Part shown: positions 7,366 through 16,239 of the stretch, piece by piece | How the letters are laid out: every line of letters starts with the position of its first letter | Position numbering within the stretch: the first letter of the stretch is position 1 | DNA from: Limisoma sp963601185 | GTDB lineage: Bacteria; Bacteroidota; Bacteroidia; Bacteroidales; Muribaculaceae | Length of the DNA: 64,000 nt | NCBI GenBank assembly: GCA_963601185.1 | Contig: CAVCEE010000001.1 | Span: 62,001 to 126,000, forward strand | Direction of reading: 5' to 3' | Notes under the pieces: model-generated | Seen by the model: only the letters and a program-made list of their open reading frames with translations | What the model was told of the DNA's origin: nothing | The model's database searches: none | Position numbers and translations under genes: made by a program

Positions 7366-8424
7366 TTAGAAGGGGCACACCTCGTTTGGATCTGGCGGTG
7401 GCCACGGCCATTCAGTCGGGTCATAATAAGGGGTTGCCGATTCGGAAACCCCTTCCGACAATGGCACCTCGACTCTTGGCGGTAGAACGGCGGCGACGAT
7501 GAAGTCGGCCACATCGAGGCCTCGAGCTCGTTGCTCCTCCGTGGCCTGGTTGGAGAGCCATGTCAGCACCTCGACCGACTGGCAGATTGGCCTCAGCATC
7601 TCAGCCTTCTTGAACCAATAGTCCTCCATGCCGAGGTCGGGGAGCAGTTTCACATCCCTTCCTTTTAAGACCTGCGACGCCGTCGCGTTCAGGGTGCCGT
7701 CCTTGCCTCCGCTGGCGATTATGACATAATCGGGAAAGTAAGGGGAGATGAAAAGGACAGACTTCTCTGACTCGACTATCACCACTTTGGCTCCCGGTCG
7801 TGTTGCCAGAAGATGTTCGCCAAAGAAGCACTGCAACATCTGGAAACCTGGGCGCTTCACTACATGGTGAATCCAATCGAAGCTCGGCACGCCTTCGGTC
7901 TTCACGCGATGGGCATCGTCGCTGTACTTCATCACTTTACCTGTGCGGATACGCCCCTCGATATCGACCTGCCAGAAGACTGTCGACCACCCCATCATCT
8001 TGGCGGTTCCGACATTGTACATCCGGAAGATTCTCATCGCCTCAGCTTCGCCTATCATCCGAGCGAGGAAACCAAAGAGCACGTTATGCTCGTAGCCTTT
8101 CATCGTTGCCGACATCAGTTCCAGTTCATAGGTGAGCATTGGCGTGGGAGGTATTGGCGTCGGCTTGGGACGAGGCTGAAAGTCGCGTTTCGTAAGCTGC
8201 ATCTCCGGATGATCGGCGAAGTAATCTTTGGGACGCTTGTCGTATCCGCAGCGGTTCTTATGGTCGCAGATGCCGACATGATGCGCGGCAAACTCAGAGG
8301 TATACTGGCCCTCCTCGTCGACGAACAGGACGAGCGAGCGGCGGTCGTGGCACTGCGGGCATTCATGCTTTCGGCGCGGTGTCGAGCGGTCGAGATGGAA
8401 ACGGTGGCAGGAGTCTTGATGCAT
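7366..8424 (-). CDS. Zinc-finger primase-like protein, DUF6371-type (352 aa)
   Basis: The N-terminus carries a zinc ribbon (CPQC, then CDHKNRCGY), as in CHC2-type primases. The central part resembles a TOPRIM-like region with VVIVESEKSVLFISPYFP and IIASGGKDGTLN, which match the 'EsekTAliaa ... gG' pattern of DUF6371/primase-associated proteins. The last 50 residues are Pro/Glu-rich. Proteins of this type sit beside DUF3987 helicase-like genes and excisionase-like HTH genes in Bacteroidales mobile elements and presumably help element replication. The start at 8424 avoids the TGCA repeat block upstream and puts the zinc ribbon about 25 residues in. Confidence 0.65.
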   Translation of the reverse strand: MHQDSCHRFHLDRSTPRRKHECPQCHDRRSLVLFVDEEGQYTSEFAAHHVGICDHKNRCGYDKRPKDYFADHPEMQLTKRDFQPRPKPTPIPPTPMLTYELELMSATMKGYEHNVLFGFLARMIGEAEAMRIFRMYNVGTAKMMGWSTVFWQVDIEGRIRTGKVMKYSDDAHRVKTEGVPSFDWIHHVVKRPGFQMLQCFFGEHLLATRPGAKVVIVESEKSVLFISPYFPDYVIIASGGKDGTLNATASQVLKGRDVKLLPDLGMEDYWFKKAEMLRPICQSVEVLTWLSNQATEEQRARGLDVADFIVAAVLPPRVEVPLSEGVSESATPYYDPTEWPWPPPDPNEVCPF

Positions 8425-8509
8425 GAAATTCGGGGCTTTTTGCACTGATGCACTTTGCATTCTTGCATTTTGGAGTCTTCGATGCAAAAATGCACGATGC
8501 AACGATGCA
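8420..8509. repeat. Cluster of nine TGCA/GATGCA short repeats
   Basis: TGCA occurs at 8420, 8441, 8449, 8456, 8464, 8483, 8491, 8498 and 8506, often as GATGCA or its complement. The block fills the 88-base gap between the DUF3987 and primase-like genes. Chance would give less than one copy. It could be an iteron-like replication site or an operator. Confidence 0.55.
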
Positions 8510-8512
8510 AAG

Positions 8513-9892
8513 TCAGTCGATAATCTTGCAATAGACCGAACGGCCCTCCTTCTTCAGCCATCCCAACCTGACCATCTCCGGGAGCATATGGTTCACGCTG
8601 CTCGCACCGAGGAAACCTTTGGAAAGCGAGATGGCCTCCTCCTTGGTGAACTTGTCAGGCAGCATCAGATACAGCGTGCGGATCTTCGACTTGGCGCCGT
8701 CATCTCCGACTATCGCCTGGATTCTCAGGAAGCAATCCTCATAGTAATCGGTCAGCCGGATGGCGCCTTCGACAGCCTTCTTCTCTACATCTTGACTGTC
8801 GGTCTCGCCGCATGCCCAGTGCAGGAGCTGGAGCATGAGCGCGAAGCGCGCGGTCAGATAGTCCCATTTCGCCATGCGGGTATTGACGAGATTCTCGTCG
8901 TCAATGGCGTTCTGGGCATCGACATTGTTGTTGTGCCAGATGAAGAATGCCTCGCGGGCCTCGCGTGTGAAGTGGAGTATGACAGGTTCGATACCCACAC
9001 CGTCGGGAGCAATGCCGTATTCCAAGGAGCAGAGACGAAGGATAATCTCTCGCCTCTTATCGAGAAGATCCAGAGGTGCAACCTCGGCGTCCTCCAGGCT
9101 CCATTTGGGAATGGTGACATTGAGGGGATAGACAAACACGAAGCGGTCGATGAATCCGTTTTCAATCAGTCCGAGTTCGAAGAGCTTGCCTACAAGCTTG
9201 GTCTGGGTTGTGCCCACGATGCTCACGCAGGGATGTTCTATGTCGAGAGTCTGGTCCATACCACAGCGCGACATGTGGTAGGAGGCATTGGAGAAAATTG
9301 ACAGAATCGCCTCCATGATCGGACTGCCGTTATAGCGGTTCGCCGATTTGAACAGGCCGATGATCTCGTCGTACTGGATGACTATGCCACGGGGATTGTC
9401 TCCGTGGATGCGCATCATCACCTCATAGGTAAAGTCGGTGAGGATGGTGCGTTTGAGCCGCGGTTCCGTAGGGGCTTCCCCCACGGTTTCGCCATTCTTT
9501 TTGGCTCGTTCGTAGGCCTCCTTTTCTACGGCCCACCGCTCATGCGCATCCTTGTACTCGCTTGCAGCCTGACGGTCGATCTCCGCCAGAGGCTTGAACG
9601 CGAACTGAAGGGGCGGTGTCTTCCCTGCGCCCGGTCGGCCAACGAGAATCATGTAGAAGAGAGGGGAAAGATTCCACTGGCCCTTGAGGTTGAGATGGCG
9701 GGCGTTGCCCACAGCCGTGGTGGCTGCAACGAGCAACGAACTCGCCGCATACTCCACGATATAGTTCTCCTGTCGCGCCAGGTCAAGCACCAAAGTCTGC
9801 ATCTTCTGAGGGAACGCCTCCAGTGGGAAACCACTGCGGTAAACACCAGTTACGTCAGCATTAATGCCATTCTGAATTTCCTGAAGTGTCAT
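8513..9892 (-). CDS. DUF3987 domain protein, helicase-like ATPase (459 aa)
   Basis: The protein has a P-loop in MILVGRPGAGKTPPLQFA (about residues 81-98), a Walker B-like stretch IVIQYDEIIGLF and VSIVGTTQTKLV, the hallmark segments of DUF3987, followed by a long helical region and a C-terminal winged-helix-like end (TKEEAISLSKGFLGASSVN ... LGWLKKEGRSVYC). DUF3987 proteins are widespread in Bacteroidales mobile elements and are thought to act in replication initiation. The gene overlaps the upstream HTH gene by four bases (ATGA). The length is normal for the family. Confidence 0.8.
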   Translation of the reverse strand: MTLQEIQNGINADVTGVYRSGFPLEAFPQKMQTLVLDLARQENYIVEYAASSLLVAATTAVGNARHLNLKGQWNLSPLFYMILVGRPGAGKTPPLQFAFKPLAEIDRQAASEYKDAHERWAVEKEAYERAKKNGETVGEAPTEPRLKRTILTDFTYEVMMRIHGDNPRGIVIQYDEIIGLFKSANRYNGSPIMEAILSIFSNASYHMSRCGMDQTLDIEHPCVSIVGTTQTKLVGKLFELGLIENGFIDRFVFVYPLNVTIPKWSLEDAEVAPLDLLDKRREIILRLCSLEYGIAPDGVGIEPVILHFTREAREAFFIWHNNNVDAQNAIDDENLVNTRMAKWDYLTARFALMLQLLHWACGETDSQDVEKKAVEGAIRLTDYYEDCFLRIQAIVGDDGAKSKIRTLYLMLPDKFTKEEAISLSKGFLGASSVNHMLPEMVRLGWLKKEGRSVYCKIID

Positions 9893-10215
9893 GACTGATG
9901 GCGGTTAGAAATTCGTTTGCGGGTTCCGAGCACTCGCTGCACTTCTGATTCGAGATAGAAGACGTTGTTGCCAACCTTCTTCTGGACGAGTTTGCCATCC
10001 TTGTTCCAGTTCCAAAGGGTGGTTTCACCCACATAGAAGAGGTTCATAACTTCCTGGCGTGTGAGCAGCCGTTCCGAGTTGAGCGCTTCAAGTTCGGCCG
10101 TGCGCTCCTGACGGCCCATGTCTATGAGATACTCCGCAAACTCACGAAGATCTCCGAGTTTGGCGGTGACGTTGACATCGACGCCACCTTCGAGTTTGAG
10201 AATATGCTGTAGCAT
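9889..10215 (-). CDS. Excisionase-like helix-turn-helix protein (108 aa)
   Basis: The C-terminal half carries LLTRQEVMNLFYVGETTLWNWNKDGKL, a MerR/excisionase-type (HTH_17) DNA-binding helix-turn-helix with the conserved W and wing. The N-terminal half is an amphipathic helix of unknown role (LGDLREFAEYLIDMGRQ). Such genes open the HTH-DUF3987-primase-mob operons of Bacteroidales mobilisable elements and usually control excision, transfer or replication. The promoter is at 10310-10317, about 95 bases upstream. Confidence 0.75.
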   Translation of the reverse strand: MLQHILKLEGGVDVNVTAKLGDLREFAEYLIDMGRQERTAELEALNSERLLTRQEVMNLFYVGETTLWNWNKDGKLVQKKVGNNVFYLESEVQRVLGTRKRISNRHQS

Positions 10216-10309
10216 GTAGTTGCAATGGCACGCATTGGTGAGAGGGGCTGCATCGAATCGGTGCCGTTAAAAACGGAGCAGCCACACCTCCCTCGTGGAG
10301 ATGTGACTG

Positions 10310-10317
10310 CAAAAGTA
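10310..10317 (-). promoter_or_regulatory. Promoter -7 element of the mobilisation/replication operon
   Basis: On the minus strand TACTTTTG matches TAnnTTTG. No clear TTG lies at the right distance upstream, so the promoter may need an activator. Between it and the ATG at 10215 is a short inverted repeat (GTTAAAAACGGAGCAGCCACACCTCCC region, about 10265-10300), leaving an approximately 90-base leader. Confidence 0.5.
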
Positions 10318-10410
10318 TAGCGTAAAAATCCGAAAATCGGAGAATTGCAGGAGGGCGCAGAAATGCGCGGTTTTTTGCGCGGAAATCTGCAGAAATTTAT
10401 TGGCGTCAGA

Positions 10411-11472
10411 CTAAATTTTCCTCATGGCATCGTTGAACCGGGCCTTTATCTGCTCTATACGATTACGGTATTTATCAGTGTTGAGCATGAGAATTTTCTT
10501 GGACTCTCCCGGAACTTCCATTCTTGTTGTGGTCAATTTATTGTACCATTCCTGAACCGTCCTGGCCGACTTGCAAGAGTTGGGAAATTTCTTCTCCATA
10601 GATCCAACGAGACCTCGAATGTTCGCCCTCTCAATGAGGTGCATTTCATCGAGAGTAATTATCATAAGAGCGATATTCTCCCCTTTAGGATTGTCGATGA
10701 GCAGATTGCCGATTTCATTTACAATCTTATCGGAATGAACGGTGATGAAATCCTCGAGACACTCTGCCTTCTTGGGAGCCATCGAATCCGAAGGCTTTCT
10801 CACCTTGGGTCGTATAGCCTCAAGTATAGCATGGGCCAACGCCTTGTTGCCCGAAACGTTTCTGACCTTATCAGCATGGGCTTCCCACTGGTCTCGGGTT
10901 CGTCTGCCGGTTTCGATGCTTGTCCTGACTACAAGTCTGACCATGTATTCAAGCATTTTCTTTTCGGCTGTGGATGCTTCTTCGTGATCTATGTAGTCGC
11001 CAACATGGTCAAGCATGGTCTCGAAGGCTTTGCCGCAGTTTATCCATGTGGCAATAATAGGCCGCATAATATTTTTAATCGGCCCTTTGACCTTCAAAGC
11101 TTTAAGTGCCTGAGCCAGAAACTGCATTCCATCAATCTGAGATAAAACCTCTACAAAGGCCTCGAAATCTTCCTCAGTATCGTCCTCCATAAGCTCGGAA
11201 TACTCACCCTCAAACGTATCAGGAATCGTCGCCGCCTCATCAGGATTGCCAATCACGACATCTCCCACAAAAGACTTCTTCACTTTCTCCTCCACATCAT
11301 CGAGTCCGGTTACCTCGCCCATACTAGCCAAGGTTGCCACACCCAATAGAGACTTGTCCTTCATCATTTCGACAAAGGCCTCGTATGCTTGTGGATTCTT
11401 AGAAAGCAACTCAGCCGATTCTCTCTTCAGCTGAGCGGCCGCCTCATCTTGATGTTTATCCTTCTTTTTCAT
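10411..11472 (-). CDS. Unknown cytoplasmic protein of the mobile region (353 aa)
   Basis: I do not recognise this family. The protein starts with a very basic tail (MKKKDKHQDEAAAQLKRES), has an acidic middle (EGEYSELMEDDTEEDFEAF) and then a mainly helical body, with a basic C-terminus (RNRIEQIKARFNDAMRKI). A segment near residues 255-320 (DNPKGENIALMIITLDEMHLI then FPNSCKSARTVQEWYNKL) is reminiscent of small Bacteroidales DUF proteins near integrases, which is weak evidence. There is no signal peptide or membrane segment. It lies upstream of the mobilisation operon on the same strand, with 195 bases between. I chose the start at 11472; 22 more residues are possible from 11538. Confidence 0.6.
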   Translation of the reverse strand: MKKKDKHQDEAAAQLKRESAELLSKNPQAYEAFVEMMKDKSLLGVATLASMGEVTGLDDVEEKVKKSFVGDVVIGNPDEAATIPDTFEGEYSELMEDDTEEDFEAFVEVLSQIDGMQFLAQALKALKVKGPIKNIMRPIIATWINCGKAFETMLDHVGDYIDHEEASTAEKKMLEYMVRLVVRTSIETGRRTRDQWEAHADKVRNVSGNKALAHAILEAIRPKVRKPSDSMAPKKAECLEDFITVHSDKIVNEIGNLLIDNPKGENIALMIITLDEMHLIERANIRGLVGSMEKKFPNSCKSARTVQEWYNKLTTTRMEVPGESKKILMLNTDKYRNRIEQIKARFNDAMRKI

Positions 11473-11588
11473 AGCTGGTAATTGTATACACAGAACAAAC
11501 AATTTTGTTGTTATGTTCTCTTTTGCTATATTAATCAAATGACAGCTAAATATTTAATCGGCTATAGCTGCCGTTTGTATAAAGGCTG

Positions 11589-12776
11589 TCATTTTTGATA
11601 CTCGAGGATGTGGCGGGTGAGGCCGGAGTATTTGGTCTGGGTGTCGGCGATGCGGAAACCGACGGCGAGGAAGTTGTCGAGGCTGTGGCGATTGTCGGGG
11701 GCGACGGTGGCGAGGATGCGGATGGCGACGGTGCTGTTCATGCTTTCGACTGAATGTTTTACCAACAAGCGTTGGAAGCCAAAACCACGCCAATGGGGAT
11801 GAACCATCACGACATCGAAGGTAAGCGTTTCGGTTGGATTTACCGATAAGGAGGCGGCTAGATTTCGATTCCCATTTCTTGGGGCGACAGTCAGGCTGAA
11901 GGCAATGAGTTCGCTCTTGTCGTTGAAAATGCCTTCGAGGATATCGAGATGCAGGGATTCAAGCAGTTCGTCGCGAGTGAGGGGGAAATAGAGAGATTTA
12001 TCGGGGAGTGCGTCAACCACGATGGCCTGAAGCCTCATTATCTCCGAAAGATCCTGGAAGCCGAGGCGTCGAAGAGTGAATTTTTTTCCACGTTCTTCAA
12101 ATTGGACTGGCTTTTCATTGGATGTTCCGGCGGTGTCGTGCATATACATCTTGTTGTCGAGGTACTCCTTTGAGAAACGATTCTCAACGCCCGGCACACG
12201 GCGTTCCCCATCCTTGGATTCACGGTTTACTTTGTCGCGGTAAGTGATCCAAGCCTTGTAGAGTTCGAAAATCTGGACATAAGATGATGAGGTCGGCAGG
12301 ATATAGTTTTCCTGAATATAGGGATTGTTCATGAACAGGAAGAAGCGGTAGCCGAAGAGGTCGTCGAGATCCTCAATCTCAGCAATATGATGGCGGTAGA
12401 GCAGATAGAGATTCTCAAAGAATGTGCAGTACTGGGCCACCTCCACACCTTTGACGTCGCGCCATATCCGCTCGGTTTCGTCGGGATGGAGGTCGTTCTC
12501 TTCAAGGGCTTCATATACCTTCATTAGCCGGTCGCTGTCGTGGAAGTAGTTGTTGAGGTCAATGAGCATATCGCTGCACGTCACATTCTGGCTGTTCTTC
12601 AACTCGATGGCGATGAACATCGTGCCTATCAAAGTTACTGCCAACGAGAAGATGCCAACGCTGGCCTCTTCGCCGGTTTTGAACCACATTATCACCATAA
12701 GACACATGAGGCATAGAATCAGCGATGCAAAGATCAGCACCATCGATACACGGGAATCGTAACGGATTTGTTTCAT
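11589..12776 (-). CDS. Membrane protein with C-terminal GNAT acetyltransferase domain (395 aa)
   Basis: Two membrane helices at the N-terminus (about residues 10-32 and 39-58) are followed by a helical domain like that of DUF4760 membrane proteins (DRLMKVYEALEEN, then QYCTFFENLYLLYRHH). Residues from about 225 form a GNAT domain: FTLRRLGFQDLSEIM opens it, VVMVHPHWRGFGFQRLLVKHS is the acetyl-CoA-binding motif A, and APDNRHSLDNFLAVGFRI is motif B. The catalytic domain would face the cytoplasm. The substrate is unknown. The fusion is uncommon. Its promoter is at 12814-12821, and it is divergent from the AraC-type gene at 12919. Confidence 0.75.
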   Translation of the reverse strand: MKQIRYDSRVSMVLIFASLILCLMCLMVIMWFKTGEEASVGIFSLAVTLIGTMFIAIELKNSQNVTCSDMLIDLNNYFHDSDRLMKVYEALEENDLHPDETERIWRDVKGVEVAQYCTFFENLYLLYRHHIAEIEDLDDLFGYRFFLFMNNPYIQENYILPTSSSYVQIFELYKAWITYRDKVNRESKDGERRVPGVENRFSKEYLDNKMYMHDTAGTSNEKPVQFEERGKKFTLRRLGFQDLSEIMRLQAIVVDALPDKSLYFPLTRDELLESLHLDILEGIFNDKSELIAFSLTVAPRNGNRNLAASLSVNPTETLTFDVVMVHPHWRGFGFQRLLVKHSVESMNSTVAIRILATVAPDNRHSLDNFLAVGFRIADTQTKYSGLTRHILEYQK

Positions 12777-12813
12777 TATTGGAGTGATTATTGGGATAAT
12801 GTTCTATATTTCG

Positions 12814-12821
12814 CAAAATTA
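12814..12821 (-). promoter_or_regulatory. Promoter -7 element of the membrane GNAT gene
   Basis: On the minus strand TAATTTTG lies 38 bases before the ATG at 12776 and matches TAnnTTTG. It sits within 60 bases of the oppositely directed promoter for the AraC-type regulator. Confidence 0.6.
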
Positions 12822-12877
12822 GCAATAATTTTCGGCTTTGCGATGTTTGAAGTCGCGAAAAGTTAAAAAAAGTTTTA

Positions 12878-12885
12878 TAACTTTG
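12878..12885 (+). promoter_or_regulatory. Promoter -7 element of the AraC-type regulator gene
   Basis: TAACTTTG lies 34 bases before the ATG at 12919. The only upstream TTTG (12846-12849) is further away than usual. Confidence 0.6.
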
Positions 12886-12918
12886 CAATCTAATCAGCAT
12901 CAGACTATTGCAAATAGG

Positions 12919-13941
12919 ATGGAATATCTCGATTTAAGCTACATTTTCGGCCTCTCGACTATGTTCTTCGGCATGATGACATGGTTCTTCTGGCGGCGCG
13001 GCGAACTGTTGTACCGACTCGTGGCGTTGCTTACAGGTACTATTGCAGTGGAATGCGTGAAGGATTTCGTTGTGGTGAAGATGGGGCTTTATTCCGATCC
13101 GCAGGTCTGGGATGCCATAACGGCGGTGGATATGGTGGCCGTGCCGATGTATGCTTTTGTGCTCAAGGAACTTGTAAAGCCCAGCCATCTTAAATGGCGC
13201 GACATTATCATTCAGGAGCTGCCGTTCGTGGTGCTACCGACGCTCTATATCGCCTTGGGCCATCGCGTCTTTTTCTACATCGAGGTTGGATGGGCTGCGG
13301 TATACGGCTCGTCCATAATGGTATGGACCTCTGTGAATATTCCACGTTATAACCGACATCTGAAGGAGCTGTACTCTTATACCGAAAACATCAACCTGAA
13401 CTGGCTTAAGACGATTCTCTATACTTTCTATGTCATCCTTGGGCTTTGGATATTCGATTGCCTGTTTATCCATCTCGATATGGAATGTCTGTACATGGCG
13501 TGTAACCTGGGACTATGGATGGTAATTTCTTACTTCCTCTATCGCCATGAGTCCGTGATGAGCGAACTGGCCGACTGGCGCCCGGAACCAACTGCCGAGG
13601 TTACCGACGAGAATATTCTTGCCGCTAAAATCGAACAACTTTTCACCTCTGGGCAAATCTATCTCAACCCCAATTTGAAGTTATCAGACATTGCGGCGGC
13701 TGTCGGGTCAAACCGCACATATGTCAGCAAATTTTTCAATCGCGACTCGGCAACCAACTTTTATGAGTATGTCAACGGACTGCGCATTGAGCATGCATGC
13801 AGACTACTTGCCGAGACCGATTTGCCCATTCAAGAAGTGGCCCAAAAGTCGGGATTCAGCAGCGCTTCGGTCTTCTCGCGAGTCTTCTCAAAACATAAAG
13901 ACTGTTCGCCGAGCGCTTATCGCACCATGTCGCGCAAATGA
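12919..13941 (+). CDS. AraC-family regulator with membrane N-terminus (340 aa)
   Basis: The first 220 residues hold six or seven hydrophobic segments (for example FGLSTMFFGMMTWFFW, IIQELPFVVLPTLYIALG, MACNLGLWMVISYFLY). The last 100 residues form an AraC DNA-binding domain with two helix-turn-helix motifs (LSDIAAAVGSNRTYVSKFFN and PIQEVAQKSGFSSASVFSRVF). This membrane-AraC layout is frequent in Bacteroidota, where the sensor is an integral membrane domain. It lies 142 bases upstream of the nine-gene kinase operon on the same strand and is a natural candidate regulator of it; the hairpin in the gap suggests separate transcripts. Confidence 0.85.
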   Translation: MEYLDLSYIFGLSTMFFGMMTWFFWRRGELLYRLVALLTGTIAVECVKDFVVVKMGLYSDPQVWDAITAVDMVAVPMYAFVLKELVKPSHLKWRDIIIQELPFVVLPTLYIALGHRVFFYIEVGWAAVYGSSIMVWTSVNIPRYNRHLKELYSYTENINLNWLKTILYTFYVILGLWIFDCLFIHLDMECLYMACNLGLWMVISYFLYRHESVMSELADWRPEPTAEVTDENILAAKIEQLFTSGQIYLNPNLKLSDIAAAVGSNRTYVSKFFNRDSATNFYEYVNGLRIEHACRLLAETDLPIQEVAQKSGFSSASVFSRVFSKHKDCSPSAYRTMSRK

Positions 13942-13996
13942 TTTGCAATCATCGATTTTACGAAATGTCAACAAAGTTTTTACGAATTGCAAAGTG

Positions 13997-14028
13997 TTAA
14001 AACCGTAGGTTTTTACCTATGGTAAAGA
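13997..14028 (+). terminator. Hairpin between the AraC-type gene and the kinase operon
   Basis: TTAAAACCGTAGGT, TTTT and ACCTATGGTAAA form an imperfect stem-loop 55 bases after the regulator's stop. It may terminate that transcript or act as an operator of the operon that starts at 14084. No TAnnTTTG element is evident for that operon. Confidence 0.4.
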
Positions 14029-14083
14029 GAGCGATTGATAATTCTCCTAATTTTGGAGTCAAATCAATCACTTTCACACGACA

Positions 14084-15667
14084 ATGGGAATTCGAAGCCT
14101 GCTTCTTGAAACTGAAAACGCGCCACGCCGATGCCTGGTGTCGTTGATTCTGCTTGCCTGCTGCATAGCTGTCGCTGTATGGGACGGCGGAGGTAGCAAC
14201 CTTAAAACCAACGGACCGGTAATCTGCCTTGACGGCAAAGCCACACTCCGCCAGCGGTTCGACCGCGATACCATCTGCACACTTCTTGCTGCCGGCGACT
14301 CTGTGCGCGTGCTCGCCATCGACCGCTCCTCATTCGGTCAGAAATGGCTTGTCGAAACCCCGAAGGGCGATATTGGCTGGCTCGACGCCTCGGACCTTAG
14401 GGGTATCCGACAAATCGTGACTGACGGAGCAGATAAAGGCGACACCGTGAGCGTCAAAGCGGAATGGTCGGGATCCTATATCTACAATTACATCTACACA
14501 AACAGTCAGGGCGAAGAAAAGAAGCGGTCCACCTCGGATTTTATCCCCGCTTTCGACGGGTGGGACGACTATGTATACAACCGCGATGGACGTGCTGGTG
14601 TATGTACAGCGGCGAAATTCGAGAAGAATGTTCTCGGCAAGAGTCTCGCGGAAGTCAACAAGAGTTTCGGCACGCCCATCCTGCAGCGCATCACCCCGCA
14701 AGGCATTGAGGCGCAATATTCCTGGAAAATCTTCGAGCCCTCGACCGGACGCATGCTTCGTCCCGACGTCACCTTCTCGAACGACTCGGTGGCCACGGCG
14801 GTAAGTTTCGGCGACCCTACCAGCCGCGCCGCTTCGTGGCTGAAGAATATGCCTTTAGCGTCGACGATAATCGACTGGCCCGTAACTTCGCTGATGATCC
14901 GAGGGTCGCGTTATGAGGCCTATGCTGACGCCATGCCGTCGACAGGCATGAAAATCCTTATTATCTGTCTAATAGTCGGCGTAGCCATCTGCTATTTTGC
15001 ATGGATGTTCTTCACGCCGCAACTTCCCGTGCTGCTGATGGGATGGCTCGTGAAATTCCCACCGGTATTCTATGTCCTCTCCGACCAGGTGCTGAGGATT
15101 TTGATGCTCGCTGTGATGCTCGTGTCTGTATATATCTGGAGCGTGATGATGATGGCCTGGGGCATGTTCCCGGCATGGAGCCTGCTCATCCTCGTGCTTG
15201 GATGGTATGGCTTCACTCTCGCCTCCAGCCTGTTGTGTGAATATCCCCATATCCGTTGCCCGCGGTGCAAACGTCTGTATACCATTAAGTTTGACCACGA
15301 AGAGTTGGAAAACTCCGAGATCTGCACGGGCGAAGATATCCGTCAGGGTAAACTCTTAGGGCAGCGCACCGCGTCATGGAGGGCTTGGACGGAGGTCACG
15401 ACAACTAAAACCTATGCCAGCGGGCGCCGAGAGACCTCCACTCATAACGAGGATTACCACACTCAGAATCAGGACTATCGCACCTATGAGTACATCAAAT
15501 ACGACATCACTTATCGCCTGGATCACTACCGCCTATATTATAAGTGCGACCACTGCGGCCTGGTCGAGGAGACCACCCGCGTGGACTACACCGAGCTCGA
15601 CCGTCAGGAGTCAGGCCGCTATGCCCACGAAGTTGCCCACGGCGACCAATACCGTTCACGCTACTGA
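14084..15667 (+). CDS. SH3-like / zinc-ribbon membrane protein, first gene of kinase operon (527 aa)
   Basis: A membrane helix (about residues 18-33, LVSLILLACCIAVAVW) precedes an SH3b-like module (about 48-105: KATLRQRFDRDTICTLLAAG ... VETPKGDIGWLDASDL). A second extracytoplasmic domain follows. Three or four hydrophobic segments lie at about 285-385 (ILIICLIVGVAICYFAWMFF and others). The tail is cytoplasmic and holds a split zinc ribbon, CPRCKRLYTIKF and CDHCGLVEETTR, separated by about 110 residues rich in Tyr/Thr. I know no family with this order. As a membrane protein with an outside SH3 module it could be the input sensor of the kinase operon; that is inference from position. Confidence 0.7.
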   Translation: MGIRSLLLETENAPRRCLVSLILLACCIAVAVWDGGGSNLKTNGPVICLDGKATLRQRFDRDTICTLLAAGDSVRVLAIDRSSFGQKWLVETPKGDIGWLDASDLRGIRQIVTDGADKGDTVSVKAEWSGSYIYNYIYTNSQGEEKKRSTSDFIPAFDGWDDYVYNRDGRAGVCTAAKFEKNVLGKSLAEVNKSFGTPILQRITPQGIEAQYSWKIFEPSTGRMLRPDVTFSNDSVATAVSFGDPTSRAASWLKNMPLASTIIDWPVTSLMIRGSRYEAYADAMPSTGMKILIICLIVGVAICYFAWMFFTPQLPVLLMGWLVKFPPVFYVLSDQVLRILMLAVMLVSVYIWSVMMMAWGMFPAWSLLILVLGWYGFTLASSLLCEYPHIRCPRCKRLYTIKFDHEELENSEICTGEDIRQGKLLGQRTASWRAWTEVTTTKTYASGRRETSTHNEDYHTQNQDYRTYEYIKYDITYRLDHYRLYYKCDHCGLVEETTRVDYTELDRQESGRYAHEVAHGDQYRSRY

Positions 15668-15668
15668 T

Positions 15669-16238
15669 ATGAATACCGAAAAAGCTATAAAATTTCTTGG
15701 TAACTCTTTCCGTATAATGGTAGAGAATGCCAATAGGGGTGAATACTGGCGCAATATCGGCCTGGGACGCATCGCCTTTGAAATGATGTGCCAGCTGCCG
15801 GATGAAATCCCTGGCGAATACGAAAACCCGACCGAGAAAGCTGGTATACTCTCCATGATGCTTGAGCAGATGGACCAGTTGTTGTCTCCGCGCCTGTGCA
15901 TCTCGGTGCGCAATGAGATTGAGCGCCTCATCCCCGGTGATGATGCCAACGAGTGTGAACTCGTCATGCTCAGCGACTTCATTGACGAGTCGCTCCCAAT
16001 GGAAGCCTTCTGCAAGAAATACGGCAAGCATCTGCTTTTCGACCCTGTGGAACGCACGGAGGAATATGAGAATGCAATCCAGGAAGTTGAGGCTGAATGT
16101 GATGCGGCGCTTGCCGACCATCCTCGCGGCATGGGGTTCTGTTTCGCTTATTGGAGCGAAAAGAGCCGGATTCTTGCAGAGCACGGCATCGAATGGCGCT
16201 CGCCGGCAGTGATGAACCCTCATGTACTTTTCGACTGA
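15669..16238 (+). CDS. Unknown acidic protein, kinase operon (189 aa)
   Basis: I do not recognise this protein. It is acidic and mainly helical, with no signal peptide, membrane segment or metal motif. The C-terminal part has a run resembling small Imm-type or DUF6-thousand-series cytosolic proteins (EYENAIQEVEAECDAALAD, then GFCFAYWSEKSRILAEHGIEW), which is too weak to assign. The ATG at 15669 follows the previous stop by one base (TGATATG), and the same spacing recurs before the next gene, so the three are translationally coupled. Confidence 0.65.
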   Translation: MNTEKAIKFLGNSFRIMVENANRGEYWRNIGLGRIAFEMMCQLPDEIPGEYENPTEKAGILSMMLEQMDQLLSPRLCISVRNEIERLIPGDDANECELVMLSDFIDESLPMEAFCKKYGKHLLFDPVERTEEYENAIQEVEAECDAALADHPRGMGFCFAYWSEKSRILAEHGIEWRSPAVMNPHVLFD

Positions 16239-16239
16239 T

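Noticed and set aside
13942..14083. Consensus promoter for the kinase operon
   Set aside because: No TAnnTTTG with suitable spacing was found; the operon may need an activator or be read from upstream.
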